Source: Breoghania sp037026715 (GTDB taxonomy: Bacteria; Pseudomonadota; Alphaproteobacteria; Rhizobiales; Stappiaceae). From it: 64,000 nucleotides of DNA. Shown piece by piece: positions 16,225-24,653 of the stretch (the stretch's first letter is position 1; each line of letters begins with the position of its first letter). Under the pieces are notes generated by a model. That model searched no databases. It saw only the letters and a program-made list of their open reading frames with translations, and was not told where the DNA came from. The stretch covers positions 186,001-250,000 of the forward strand of contig NZ_JBANCG010000003.1 of the NCBI RefSeq assembly GCF_037026715.1. Reading direction: 5' to 3'. The position numbers and the translations under genes are program-made.

Positions 16225-17835
16225 ATGGAAGCCGCAGCTCTTTTCGTCATGGTGCTGACGTTCCTGTTCCTGGGCGTCCCCATCTCCATCTCGCTGGGCC
16301 TGTCCAGCGTCCTCGCCATCGCGCTGTTCTCCAACGATTCCATGTCGTCGGTGGCGCAGCAGCTGTTCACCGCCTCGCAGAACTACACCCTGCTGGCGAT
16401 CCCCTACTTCATTCTCGCCTCCGCCTTCATGTCGACCGGCGGCGTGGCGCGGCGCATCATCCGCTTCGCGGTGGCCGCCGTGGGGCACGTGCGCGGCGGC
16501 CTCGCCATTGCGGCGGTGTTCTCGTGCATGCTGTTTGCGGCCCTTTCCGGCTCCTCGCCGGCGACCGTGGTCGCCATCGGCACCATCGCCATCGCCGGCA
16601 TGCGCGAGGTCGGCTACACCAAGGACTTCGCCGCCGGCGTCATCGCCAATGCGGGCACGCTCGGCATTCTTATTCCGCCCTCCATCGTCATGGTGGTCTA
16701 TGCGGCGGCGACGGATGTATCGGTCGGGCGCATGTTCCTGGCCGGCGTCATCCCGGGCATCGTTGCGGGCCTTATGCTGATGGTGGCGATCTACATCAAC
16801 GCCCGGCGCAAGAACATGCCCAAGCAGCCTTTCGTCGGCGTGCACGAGATGCTGGTCGCCGGGCGCGATGCGGGCTGGGGCCTTTTTCTGATCATCATCA
16901 TCCTGGGCGGCATCTACGGCGGCGTCTTCACGCCGACGGAAGCGGCCGCGGTGGCCGCCGTCTATTCCTTCGTGGTCGCCGTCTTCATCTATCGCGACAT
17001 GGGCCCGCTGAAGGACGTGCCGTGGGTGACGGAAGAGGACGGGCCCAACGCGCGCGTCGGCTTTTCCGCCGCCATCTATGCGCTGGCGCTTCTGTTCATC
17101 TGGCTGATCCTGTCGTTCTTCTTCCTCGGCGATCTCGGGCTGGAGACGCGCTTCTGGGCGGGCGTCGTGCTGGCGCTGGCCGTGTTCGGCTATTATCCGG
17201 TGCTCCGGTCCGACCGGCGCACGGCAAGCATCGGCGTGGCCTACTGGCGCTCGCTCCGGATCTGGCGGCGCAACCTGTGGCATATTCTCGTCGCGTTCAT
17301 CCCCGCCTTCTACAACGCGGAAACGCGCAAGGTGATGATCGATGCCGCGCGCACGACGATCATGCTGATGTTCATCATCGTCAACGCGCTGCTGTTCGCC
17401 CACGTGCTGACCTCGGAACGCATCCCGCAGGCGATCACCGACTGGATGCTGGGCGCCGGCTTCGACTGGTTCACCTTCCTGATCGCGATCAACCTGCTGC
17501 TGCTGCTCGGCGGTCAGTTCATGGAACCCTCGGGCCTCCTGCTGATCGTGGCGCCCGTGGTCTTCCCGATCGCCATGCAGCTCGGCGTCGATCCGGTCCA
17601 TCTGGGCATCATCATGGTGGTGAACATGGAGATCGGCATGATCACGCCGCCGATCGGGCTCAACCTGTTCGTGACATCGGGCATAACGGGAATGTCGCTC
17701 GTGCAGGTCGTGCGCGCATCCGCGCCCTTCGTGGCGATCCTGTTCCTGTTCCTGATCCTGGTGACCTACTTCGAACCGCTGTCGACCTTCCTGCCCTACG
17801 CGCTGATGGGGCCGGAAATCGTGATGCAGAAGTAG
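16225..17835 (+). CDS. dctM: TRAP transporter large permease DctM
   Basis: Ion-coupled transport subunit of the TRAP complex. The 536-aa product shows the DctM patterns FLFLGVPISISLGL, LLAIPYFILASAFMSTGGVARRI, FAALSGSSPATVVAIGTI, GTLGILIPPSIVMVVYA and the C-terminal GMITPPIGLNLFVTSGI. Standard DctM is about 430 aa; here an extra stretch of about 100 residues between the two halves (from about residue 255 to 385, RDMGPLKDVPWVTEEDGPNA through AETRKVMID) includes added hydrophobic segments. It starts 5 nt after dctQ and is last in the dctPQM operon. Confidence 0.95.
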   Translation: MEAAALFVMVLTFLFLGVPISISLGLSSVLAIALFSNDSMSSVAQQLFTASQNYTLLAIPYFILASAFMSTGGVARRIIRFAVAAVGHVRGGLAIAAVFSCMLFAALSGSSPATVVAIGTIAIAGMREVGYTKDFAAGVIANAGTLGILIPPSIVMVVYAAATDVSVGRMFLAGVIPGIVAGLMLMVAIYINARRKNMPKQPFVGVHEMLVAGRDAGWGLFLIIIILGGIYGGVFTPTEAAAVAAVYSFVVAVFIYRDMGPLKDVPWVTEEDGPNARVGFSAAIYALALLFIWLILSFFFLGDLGLETRFWAGVVLALAVFGYYPVLRSDRRTASIGVAYWRSLRIWRRNLWHILVAFIPAFYNAETRKVMIDAARTTIMLMFIIVNALLFAHVLTSERIPQAITDWMLGAGFDWFTFLIAINLLLLLGGQFMEPSGLLLIVAPVVFPIAMQLGVDPVHLGIIMVVNMEIGMITPPIGLNLFVTSGITGMSLVQVVRASAPFVAILFLFLILVTYFEPLSTFLPYALMGPEIVMQK

Positions 17836-17923
17836 GGAGGGGGCAGAGGCAAGGTGATCGGTGCGCCCTTTTCGGGCGCGCTGATGTCTGACGGTTCATT
17901 TCAGGCGCAAGCGGCCGTATCCG

Positions 17924-17947
17924 CCCCTCCCCCATAGGGAGAGGTGA
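17924..17947. repeat. Short inverted repeat, family E, copy 2
   Basis: CCCCTCCCCCATAGGGAGAGG is a remnant arm of family E. A weak hairpin GCGCCC-TTTTC-GGGCGC (17863-17879) lies just before it and may end dctPQM transcription. Confidence 0.5.
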
Positions 17948-18021
17948 TCTCCCCACTGACTGCTTCCGTCAAACCATGAACCGCTCTGGAAAGCCATCAC
18001 CCGCCGGCCTACAATCTCGCC

Positions 18022-18312
18022 ATGCCGTATGCCCGCAGATTAATTCTTCACGTTCCGGTATCGGATGAGACTTTGCTCTACGGCTTTGTCGAGCAATGCC
18101 TGCGCGATGACGTGTCGCTTGTAGCAGTGGTGGGACCAGGCTGCGCTAGGGTTGAAGACATTATCGACGAGATCGTCGTCAGTGACGGCAGCGACGCGAA
18201 ACGCTTCCTATGCACGACGTCTCACCCGGATGAGCCGTTCGAGGATGTATTGAACATGGCAAAGGCTTGGGAGCCTGAGCACGGGCAGGCTGTCGAAGAG
18301 GTCAGGCTGTAA
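18022..18312 (+). CDS. Hypothetical protein, 96 aa
   Basis: Not assigned to a named family. The product is soluble and acidic in its second half, with a beta-alpha look: RRLILHVPVSDETLLYGFVEQCL, then VSLVAVVGPGCARVEDIIDEIVV, then FLCTTSHPDEPFEDVLNMAKAW. I think I have met similar stand-alone proteins of the same length in rhizobial genomes, which would support it being real, but I cannot confirm it here. Base use is a little less GC-rich than its neighbours. It is isolated: dctM lies upstream and a convergent gene downstream. Confidence 0.65.
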   Translation: MPYARRLILHVPVSDETLLYGFVEQCLRDDVSLVAVVGPGCARVEDIIDEIVVSDGSDAKRFLCTTSHPDEPFEDVLNMAKAWEPEHGQAVEEVRL

Positions 18313-18339
18313 GAGGCTGCGCGGCGATGAGTTTGCGCC

Positions 18340-18825
18340 CTACCGCTCGAACACGATCCGGCTCAACTCCCCGGTGCCGTCGGTGCTGGTCAGCACCAGT
18401 TCGTCTGAGCCCTTTTCCCACGAGAGCTTTCCGGAAACCGGCTTGCGGCCTTCCTTTGCCGGGAACGTGAAGCTGATGGCGATTTCCTTGCCGCGCGTGC
18501 GGCCCGTCACCGGGGCAATCGCGCTGCTCGTCGGGCTGTACCAGCGTCCGGTGAAGCGCCCGCCCGCCTCGTCGATATAGCCCTTCACGGGAAAATTCGT
18601 GCCCGAGGCCGCGCACTTGCCCTCGATGGACAGGCGCGGCGCCTCGAAATCGGACGCGATCCGGCAGCGCACGATCTGCTTTGCCTCCTCGCTTCCCCGC
18701 TTGACCCAGCCCTTGCCGGACCAGCGGCCGGCGGCGGTGTCGAGCGCGGGGTCGGCGGCGGCCGGGAAGGCGACCAGCAGGCCAAGCGTTGCGGCGAGGG
18801 CGAAGGTCAGGCGTCTTTCCATCAT
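18340..18825 (-). CDS. Hypothetical exported protein, coupled to an RND-type exporter
   Basis: A 161-aa protein with a Sec signal peptide (MMERRLTFALAATLGLLVAF, cleavage near PAAA/DP) and a small beta-rich mature part: AGRWSGKGWVKRG, ARGKCAASG-like cysteine pair (C-R-C region near residues 50-70), SIEGKCAASGTNF and GRWYSPTSSAIAPVTGRTRG. This resembles small periplasmic lipid-binding folds but no family is recognised. The start at 18825 is chosen because its ATG overlaps the stop of the upstream exporter (ATGATG/TGA), a sign of translational coupling; a longer frame to 18858 overlaps that gene without homology. It probably works with the exporter. Confidence 0.75.
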   Translation of the reverse strand: MMERRLTFALAATLGLLVAFPAAADPALDTAAGRWSGKGWVKRGSEEAKQIVRCRIASDFEAPRLSIEGKCAASGTNFPVKGYIDEAGGRFTGRWYSPTSSAIAPVTGRTRGKEIAISFTFPAKEGRKPVSGKLSWEKGSDELVLTSTDGTGELSRIVFER

Positions 18826-21137
18826 GTCTCGGCAAACCATTTCGGGCGTCGGAACCATTTCAGGCGCAGGATGGCAGGCAGCAGCAGCAGATCCGCCACA
18901 AGCGCCACGAAGAACGTCAGGATCAGCATGATGCCGAACAGCCTGACGGTCGAGAACGCGCTCGTCAGCGTCACCATCACGCCCGCCGCGATCAGCACCG
19001 TGGTGATGATCATGACGCGGCCGGTCTGGCCGATCGCCACCCGTAGCGCTTCGTCAACGTCCAGACCGATGGAGCGTTCCAGCCGGTAGCGGTTGGCGAA
19101 GTGGATGGAATCGTCCACCGCGATGCCGAAGGCCACGGTGAGCGCCAGCACGGCTGTGGGATTGACTTGCCCGTTGTTGACGACGTGAAGGGCCGCAGCC
19201 GCCAGCACCAGCGGCAGGACGTTGGGAAACAGCAGGGCAGGGGCCAGCATCGGCCAGCGGAAGGCAGCCGCCACCACGATCACCGCCACGATGCAGGCGC
19301 CCATCAGGCCTTCGGCCAGCTGACGGATCATCGGCAGCGCGTTGTGGCGCAGCACCGCGGGAAAGCCGTAGACGCGTTCCGCTCCCGCCGCCTTTGCCGC
19401 CTCCGTGATGGCGTCCTGAAGGCGCAGCGAGGTGTGATCGCGCATGGGTTCGGGCACGAACACGATCACATGCGCGGTGTTGCCGTCGGGCGAGAGCAGC
19501 TGTGCGCGCTGGGTGGCGTCGAGTTTCGCCAGTTCCTCTTCCGTTGGCGCCCGGTCCGGCTCGCCCAGCCAGCGCGCGGCGGTGACAACGGAGAGCACCG
19601 AATAGTCGGGTGCCGCGGTCTCCACGCTTTCCACCAGGTGCTTCATCCGCGCCCAGCCCTTTTTCGTTTCAAGCGCGTTGTCGCCGGAGACATCGAGGTC
19701 GATCCACAGCCGGAAATAGCCGCCAAAAGCCTTCTCGATGCGGTCGTTGGCGAGCCTGACGTCGCTCGTCTCCGGCATGTTCTGGAAGAGCGGGAACCAC
19801 ATCTCGGTGCGCGAGACGGAATAAAGTCCGCCAGCCATGACCACGACGGCGAGCGCGATGACGAGCCGCGAGCGCCCGAGCGCCCAGCGCTCGAAGAAAG
19901 CGGGCACCGGCGCGCGCATGAGAAGGCTGCGCTTGTTTTCCGCCGGTGGCTTGCAGAACGGCGCGATCAGCGTGAAGCCGACCAGCACCACCATGAAGGA
20001 CGCCATGACGCCGGCCGCCCCCAGGATCGCCAGTTCGCGTAAAGGGACGTTGGATGTGGCGCCGATGGCGCCGAAGCCGATGGCGGTGGTCAGTGCCGTC
20101 AGCGCGCAGGCCGGCCCGACGTCGGAAATCGTCTGCGTCAGCCGTTCGCGCCGGGTTCCCTCGGTTTCCACCAGATAGTGCATGGTCAGGTGGATGCTGT
20201 CGGCGATGCCGAGCACCAGCACCAGGATCGGCACCACGTTCGACAGTACGGTGACGGGAAAGCCGAAGGCGACGAAAAGCGCCAGCGACACGCCCGCGCC
20301 GACCAGCGCAGGGGCGACAACGACCAGCGTCGTACGGATCGTGCCGAAGATCAGGAAGGCGAGGATGATGGCGATGACGCAGCCCGCCCCGTTCAGCCGG
20401 ATCAGATCGGACTTGATCGCGCCGGCGATGTCGAAGGCGATGGCGTCGACGCCGGTCAGCTCGTAAGCGAGGCCGGTCTTTGTGAACTCCTTGGAAAGTG
20501 CGCGGATATCGTCGAGTTTCGCACGCAGCGCGCCGCGCTTCATGGAGCCGTCGAGCGCGACGAAGATGAGCGCGCTTTTCATGTCCGCGGAAATCAGCGG
20601 GCGGATATCGGGATCGCTCGCGCGGTAGGCGGCAAGGCGTGCGGCGATATCGGCGTCCTTGATGTCGAAGGGAAAGACGGCCTCGCCCGGATGGTCGGCA
20701 TCGGCGGTGGAGAAGCGCATGGAGAAGGGCGAGAGCACGAATTCGGCGCGGTCGAGAAGCTGCAGCTCCAGCGAGAAGTCGCGCATGGCGGAAAAGTCGG
20801 CGGCGGTGAAGGGATGGTCGCTTTCCGCAAGCACCACGACGTTGCGCCCGCTCGTCAGCGATTCCGAGGTTTCCGCGCGCGAGGCGAAGACCCGCTGGAG
20901 ATTGTCGTCGAAATGGAGCTTCGGGATCGCCAGCGAGGAGACGACGATCACCACGACGAGCAGCAGCGCGGCAATCGCGGGGTGGCGGGCCGCGAAATGG
21001 CCCGGCAGATCCAGCCCGAAGCCTGAAAAGGTGCTGGTCGGACGGCGTCCGGCGGCGGCCTTCAGGTCAGGCGTGTCTATCGATGCCGGATCGGTCGGCG
21101 TGCCGGCCGTGCGGTCTTCCTCTGTTCGCTCCCCCAC
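18822..21137 (-). CDS. MMPL/RND superfamily transporter
   Basis: A 771-aa inner-membrane protein of the MMPL branch of the RND exporters, with two repeated halves each made of one TM helix, a large periplasmic loop and five TM helices. Visible landmarks: TM1 at about residues 55-75 (AIAALLLVVVIVVSSLAI), the sterol-sensing-like block with LVLGIADSIHLTMHYL (first half) and the matching AVDDSIHFANRYRLE (second half), and FVALVADLLLLPAILRL at the C terminus. Such proteins export lipids, hopanoids or siderophore-like molecules; the substrate here is unknown. The start is a GTG at 21137, directly after an in-frame stop. It overlaps the next gene, a small exported protein, by 4 nt. Confidence 0.88.
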   Translation of the reverse strand: MGERTEEDRTAGTPTDPASIDTPDLKAAAGRRPTSTFSGFGLDLPGHFAARHPAIAALLLVVVIVVSSLAIPKLHFDDNLQRVFASRAETSESLTSGRNVVVLAESDHPFTAADFSAMRDFSLELQLLDRAEFVLSPFSMRFSTADADHPGEAVFPFDIKDADIAARLAAYRASDPDIRPLISADMKSALIFVALDGSMKRGALRAKLDDIRALSKEFTKTGLAYELTGVDAIAFDIAGAIKSDLIRLNGAGCVIAIILAFLIFGTIRTTLVVVAPALVGAGVSLALFVAFGFPVTVLSNVVPILVLVLGIADSIHLTMHYLVETEGTRRERLTQTISDVGPACALTALTTAIGFGAIGATSNVPLRELAILGAAGVMASFMVVLVGFTLIAPFCKPPAENKRSLLMRAPVPAFFERWALGRSRLVIALAVVVMAGGLYSVSRTEMWFPLFQNMPETSDVRLANDRIEKAFGGYFRLWIDLDVSGDNALETKKGWARMKHLVESVETAAPDYSVLSVVTAARWLGEPDRAPTEEELAKLDATQRAQLLSPDGNTAHVIVFVPEPMRDHTSLRLQDAITEAAKAAGAERVYGFPAVLRHNALPMIRQLAEGLMGACIVAVIVVAAAFRWPMLAPALLFPNVLPLVLAAAALHVVNNGQVNPTAVLALTVAFGIAVDDSIHFANRYRLERSIGLDVDEALRVAIGQTGRVMIITTVLIAAGVMVTLTSAFSTVRLFGIMLILTFFVALVADLLLLPAILRLKWFRRPKWFAET

Positions 21138-21654
21138 TAGATCGACCCCGGCATCGCTGAGCGCGCGGGTAGCGTTTCGAGCGTGCCGGGGCTGGCAAAG
21201 CCCGGAAGTTTCGGCCTGTCGATCATGTGCGGTTCCGTCCTGTTCCCTCGTTGCGCATCATGCACGCCAGCCGGGCGGCGAAAAAGCGGCAGCGGACCCA
21301 TTTTTTCGCATTTCTCCCATGGCGTTCATTGCGCACGGAAAACACCGTTCTTGAATTGTCATCGTCCATGCACCATCTTTTAACCACACCGGTCCACCAT
21401 TCTGAATGAACTGAGACCGAAAAGTCTCGCTCCGGCGCGGAACGTGCCGGCTGAGAAAAAGAAGAAAGAGCCGGCGCGAAAGTCGGGATGGCCAGGCGAC
21501 CACGTCAAGACGGCGACGTCGCGGCCCCCAAATCACGCACGGCCCGGATGGTTTCCTTCCGGCGGATCTTTTTGAAGACCGCAAGTGTTGCACAAGCTGG
21601 ACGCGCAATGATGCGCTCCGGCCTCGATATTTCATGGAATAAGGAAAAACAAAC
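21138..21654. other. Divergent intergenic region, long cold-shock gene leader
   Basis: A 517-bp gap between the exporter and the cold-shock gene with no credible ORF. It becomes AT-richer over its second half. A perfect 7-bp hairpin (GCCGGCT with AGCCGGC, 21447-21476) around a purine-only loop and an adjacent AGACCGAAAAGTCTC hairpin (21414-21428) suggest a structured 5' leader, as in cspA mRNAs. No promoter is strong enough to name. Confidence 0.45.
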
Positions 21655-21858
21655 ATGGAAAACGGAAATGTGAAGTGGTTCGACCCGCGCAAGGGTTTCG
21701 GGTTCATCGAGCCCGACCATGGCGGAAACGACGTCTTCGTCCATATGAACGCGGTCAAGGCGGCGGGCCTTAACTTGCTGAAGGAAGGCCAGGTGGTCTT
21801 CTACGAGCTGGTCCACGCCGGCGACCGCAACGAGGCGCGCGACCTCGCCGTCGTGTAA
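21655..21858 (+). CDS. Cold-shock domain protein
   Basis: A 67-aa single cold-shock domain that binds single-stranded RNA or DNA and melts mRNA structure. RNP1 is KGFGFIE (residues about 14-20) and RNP2 is DVFVHMNAV (about 26-34); the N-terminal NVKWFDPRKG is standard. The acidic, alanine-rich C terminus matches the short alphaproteobacterial Csp type. GGAATAAGGA lies upstream of the ATG. The long upstream leader suggests post-transcriptional control. A terminator with a T run follows 72 nt after the stop, so the gene is monocistronic. Confidence 0.95.
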   Translation: MENGNVKWFDPRKGFGFIEPDHGGNDVFVHMNAVKAAGLNLLKEGQVVFYELVHAGDRNEARDLAVV

Positions 21859-21929
21859 AGCGCCCGAAACGCCGCGCCGGCGGGCAAGACAATTGCCTGT
21901 GCCGGCCCGAACACATCGTTTCCTGCCCG

Positions 21930-21964
21930 ATCCCGCCGCGGCGCATGCCCGCCGGCGGGATTTT
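21930..21964 (+). terminator. Rho-independent terminator after the cold-shock gene
   Basis: A 9-bp stem (ATCCCGCCG with CGGCGGGAT) followed by TTTT, 72 nt downstream of the stop codon. Confidence 0.7.
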
Positions 21965-22000
21965 GCCATGGGGCTTTGGGGGTGAGGGGCTTTTTCGTGG

Positions 22001-22231
22001 CTCATCCTTCGAGACGCGCTCTCGCGGGCGCTCATCAGAGTCTGGCTTGAAAGTGGCAGTTGGTTCTTCGCCGCGAAGTCTACGCCCTTTCATACCCCTC
22101 CATCGTCATTGCCCGGACTTCGCCGGGCAATGACGATGGAGAGGTATGCGCGTAAGAGGTTGAAGGCGCGCAACCCGATGCCATTTTCGGGTCGGGCTCT
22201 CAGGAGGCCGCAGGCCGTCTCGAAGGATGAG
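22001..22231. repeat. Nested palindrome: family C arms enclosing family B copy 3
   Basis: Outer arms (family C): CTCATCCTTCGAGACGCGCT at 22001 and the inverse ending CGTCTCGAAGGATGAG near 22231. Between them is a family B unit whose core is a perfect 19-bp inverted repeat (22098-22141, arms starting CTCCATCGTCATTGCCCGG, 6-nt spacer), itself flanked by a second inverted pair (CTGGCTTGAAAGTGGCA versus TGCCATTTTCGGGTC). One palindromic element seems to have landed inside another. Confidence 0.85.
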
Positions 22232-22270
22232 CCGCAATAAAGAAACCCACCCCTAAAATCCTCTTCAAAT

Positions 22271-22288
22271 CCCCCCCCCCAAAAAAAA
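22271..22288. repeat. C10-A8 homopolymer pair
   Basis: Ten C directly followed by eight A, just beyond the denD stop. Read on the minus strand it gives a GC-rich stretch, then T8 then G10, so it may serve as the T tract of a denD terminator. Such runs are also common sequencing-error and slippage sites. Confidence 0.8.
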
Positions 22289-22305
22289 GCCCGCGCCGTC
22301 CGGCA

Positions 22306-23289
22306 CTAAAGCCTGATCCCCTCCTCGGCCGCGTAAGTCTGCACGATCTCGGCGAAATTCGCGTCCGGCGTGAAGCCCAGGCTGCGCGCGCGAAATGTGT
22401 TGAAGTCGCGCGGCCAGCCCGCGACGATGGCGGCGATGCGTTCGTCCGGCACGTGGCGGATGAGCTTCACCCGCTGCTGGCCGGCCAGATCGCGCAGGGT
22501 GTCGATCTGCTCCTGAACGCTCACCGAAATTCCCGGCATCGTGATGTTGCGCCGTCCCTGCAGGCGCTCGGTGTCCATGGTTGCGGCATGTTCGAGAAAG
22601 CCGACCGCGGCGCGCGGGCTGGCCATCCAGTGGCGAACCTCGGTTGATACCGGCAGGATCGCCACATCGCCGTTCAGCGGCTCCCGGATGATGGAGGAAA
22701 AGAAGCCCGAGGCCGCCCTGTTGGGTTTTCCGGGTCTGACCACGATGGTTGGAAGTCTCAGACCCACCGCGTCCACGAACCCCTTTCGCGAATAGTCGGC
22801 GAGCAGCAGTTCGCAGATCGCCTTCTGCGTGCCGTAGGAGGTGAGCGGGGTCAGGTGGTGTTCGTCGGGAATGCGGTCGGGGAAGGGGGCGCCGAAGACC
22901 GCGATTGAAGAGGCAAAGACCAGCCGCGGGGCGTGGCCCGTATCCCGCAACGCCTCCAGAAGCCGCAGCGTGCCCTCCAGATTGACCCGGTAGCCGGTGT
23001 CGAAATCGTCCTCCGCCTCGCCGGAGACGATGGCCGCCAGATGCACGACGATGTCGGGCTTCAGCCCGGCGAGCCGTTCGGCCGTTTCCGGATCGGAAAT
23101 GTCGGCGGCAAGCGTCTGGACGGAAAGAGCAGCGGGGATGTCGCCGGCCGCGGGAGCGGCGGGCTCGATGATGTCGGCGAGCGTCAGCCGGTCGACCGAC
23201 TGCCCGCCGATGGTTCCGTTTTCCGCAATGCGCGCGGCCAGCCGGGCGCCGATCATGCCGGCGGCTCCCAGGATGAGAACATGGTTCAT
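22306..23289 (-). CDS. denD: D-erythronate dehydrogenase-type NAD-dependent epimerase/dehydratase
   Basis: A 327-aa extended short-chain dehydrogenase. The Rossmann motif GAAGMIGARLA is at residues 8-18, the catalytic Ser is in LVFASSIAVFG, and the Tyr-x3-Lys pair is in TSYGTQKAICE. Length and the LRLPTIVVRPGKPNRAASGF block match the DenD group, which oxidises D-erythronate at C2 to 2-oxo-tetronate in a four-carbon sugar-acid pathway. The kinase and decarboxylase partners of that pathway are not in this window, so the symbol is a family-level assignment. It is alone on its strand; the cobalamin riboswitch upstream belongs to the opposite strand. Confidence 0.82.
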   Translation of the reverse strand: MNHVLILGAAGMIGARLAARIAENGTIGGQSVDRLTLADIIEPAAPAAGDIPAALSVQTLAADISDPETAERLAGLKPDIVVHLAAIVSGEAEDDFDTGYRVNLEGTLRLLEALRDTGHAPRLVFASSIAVFGAPFPDRIPDEHHLTPLTSYGTQKAICELLLADYSRKGFVDAVGLRLPTIVVRPGKPNRAASGFFSSIIREPLNGDVAILPVSTEVRHWMASPRAAVGFLEHAATMDTERLQGRRNITMPGISVSVQEQIDTLRDLAGQQRVKLIRHVPDERIAAIVAGWPRDFNTFRARSLGFTPDANFAEIVQTYAAEEGIRL

Positions 23290-23485
23290 AGAGCGCCCTC
23301 CTCACGGCTCCATGCCCGCCCGGTCATCTTCCCCGAAGCCCGACTATGCGGGCGCGCGGGGGAGGTGGCAAGAGCGGGCCGCGAAGGCCCGCATTTGCAC
23401 GCCGCGCACCGGTCGCTGGCGCTTGGCGCGACGTGGCCTTCGCCTACAGGATTTCCCTGAGGCTCGAATCCGGTCTAGTATGGGG

Positions 23486-23703
23486 TATTCGGGTTCCATG
23501 CGGGCAAAGCCCGCGGGATTAAATGGGAACACGGTAAGGCTGACCCAATCGGGGGCCCGATCCGTGACTGCCCTCGCAACTGTGAACGCGGAGCCGGCTC
23601 CTGTCATCCGTCGGGCGACAAGCCCGACAGGAGAAGCCACTGGGTATCGATCCCGGGAAGGCGGAGATCCGGCGTTGAGGCGTGAGTCAGGAGACCTGCC
23701 CGG
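23486..23703 (+). promoter_or_regulatory. Cobalamin (B12) riboswitch
   Basis: The 3' B12 box AGTCAGGAGACCTGCC at 23685-23700 is an exact match to the known element. Upstream parts also fit: TTAAATGGGAACACGG near 23519-23534, a core with GGGCCCGATCCGTGACTGCCC and CGCAACTGTGAACG, a hairpin arm (CCTGTC...GACAGG) and GAAGCCACTGGG followed by CCGGGAAGGCGG. Total about 218 nt, a normal length. It precedes the CbiM-type gene by 75 nt and should shut it down when adenosylcobalamin is plentiful. Confidence 0.95.
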
Positions 23704-23778
23704 ACAATGGCCTCAACAGGCGTTGCCGCTTGCCGGCGCGCCACGGACCCGCACGAAGGGTGCGGGGAAAGGAACGAC

Positions 23779-24483
23779 ATGCATATCGAACCGGGCGTCG
23801 TCGACGGCGCCAAGATCGGCTTGAGCTACGCCACCGGCGTCGGCGCCATCGGGCTTGCCGGCAAGATGGCGCTCGACACCATCCGTGAAACCGGCCGCGG
23901 CATCGGGCAGATCGGCGGCGCCTCGGCGCTTGCCGCGCGCACGGTCATCACCACCGCGCTGGTGTTCTGCTTCTTCCAGGTACTGCCGCATCATCCCGTC
24001 GGCGTTTCCGAGGTACATCTCATCCTCGGCTCCACGCTCTTCCTGATCTTCGGCGCGGGGCCGGCGAGCCTCGGGCTGGCGCTCGGCCTGCTCATCCAGG
24101 GCGTGTTCTTCGCGCCGTTCGACCTGCCGCAATACGGCATGAACGTCACGACGCTGATCGTGCCGCTTTACGCGATGAGCTTCCTGGCCCGGCGCATCAT
24201 CCCGGCCGCCACCGCCTACAAGGACGTGAAGTATTCCCAGGCGCTGGCGCTTTCGACCGCCTATCAGGGCGGCATCGTCTGCTGGGTCGGCTTCTGGGCG
24301 CTCTACGGCCAGGGCTTCGGCGCGGAAAACATGGCCAATGTCGCCTCCTTCGGGGCGGCCTACATGACGGTCATCATCGTGGAACCGCTGGTCGATCTCG
24401 CCGTGCTGGCGGGCGCCAAGGCGCTCGACAGGCTGTCGGGCTCCGGTCTCGTGCAGGCCCGGCTCTATCAGCCGGCGGCATAA
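23779..24483 (+). CDS. CbiM-type energy-coupling factor cobalt permease
   Basis: A 234-aa membrane protein of the CbiM/NikM S-component family, with about six or seven hydrophobic segments. The mature N terminus begins MHIEPG; in CbiM the second-position histidine together with the amino terminus chelates Co(II), so the start at 23779 (GGAACGAC upstream) is functionally meaningful. An FQVLPHHPVGVSEVH segment supplies further histidines. Control by the B12 riboswitch just upstream fits cobalt uptake for cobalamin synthesis. No CbiN, CbiQ or CbiO is adjacent and a terminator follows directly, so the energising module must be elsewhere or the protein works alone. Confidence 0.88.
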   Translation: MHIEPGVVDGAKIGLSYATGVGAIGLAGKMALDTIRETGRGIGQIGGASALAARTVITTALVFCFFQVLPHHPVGVSEVHLILGSTLFLIFGAGPASLGLALGLLIQGVFFAPFDLPQYGMNVTTLIVPLYAMSFLARRIIPAATAYKDVKYSQALALSTAYQGGIVCWVGFWALYGQGFGAENMANVASFGAAYMTVIIVEPLVDLAVLAGAKALDRLSGSGLVQARLYQPAA

Positions 24484-24521
24484 CCGGGCGGCGGGACGCC
24501 TGCCGCGACATTTGCCATGGC

Positions 24522-24563
24522 AAAAAAAAAGGGGGCCGTCCGGTTGCGGGCGGCCCTTTTTGT
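24522..24563. terminator. Bidirectional terminator between cbiM-type and ilvD-type genes
   Basis: A9 then GGGGGCCGTCCGG, loop TTGC-G, GGCGGCCCTTTTTG: a strong stem flanked by an A tract on one side and a T tract on the other, in a convergent gap. It can end transcription from both directions. Confidence 0.9.
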
Positions 24564-24595
24564 TTGGGAGGGGCGCATGCGCATGCCGCTTGTTC

Positions 24596-24622
24596 CCCTC
24601 TCCCCCACAAGGGGGGAGAGGG
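24596..24622. repeat. Short inverted repeat, family E, copy 3
   Basis: CCCTCTCCCCCACAAGGGGG plus GAGAGGG forms a compact hairpin just 3' of the dehydratase gene. Confidence 0.5.
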
Positions 24623-24653
24623 AAGCAATCTGCTTGCTTCACCGTGCGACCCT

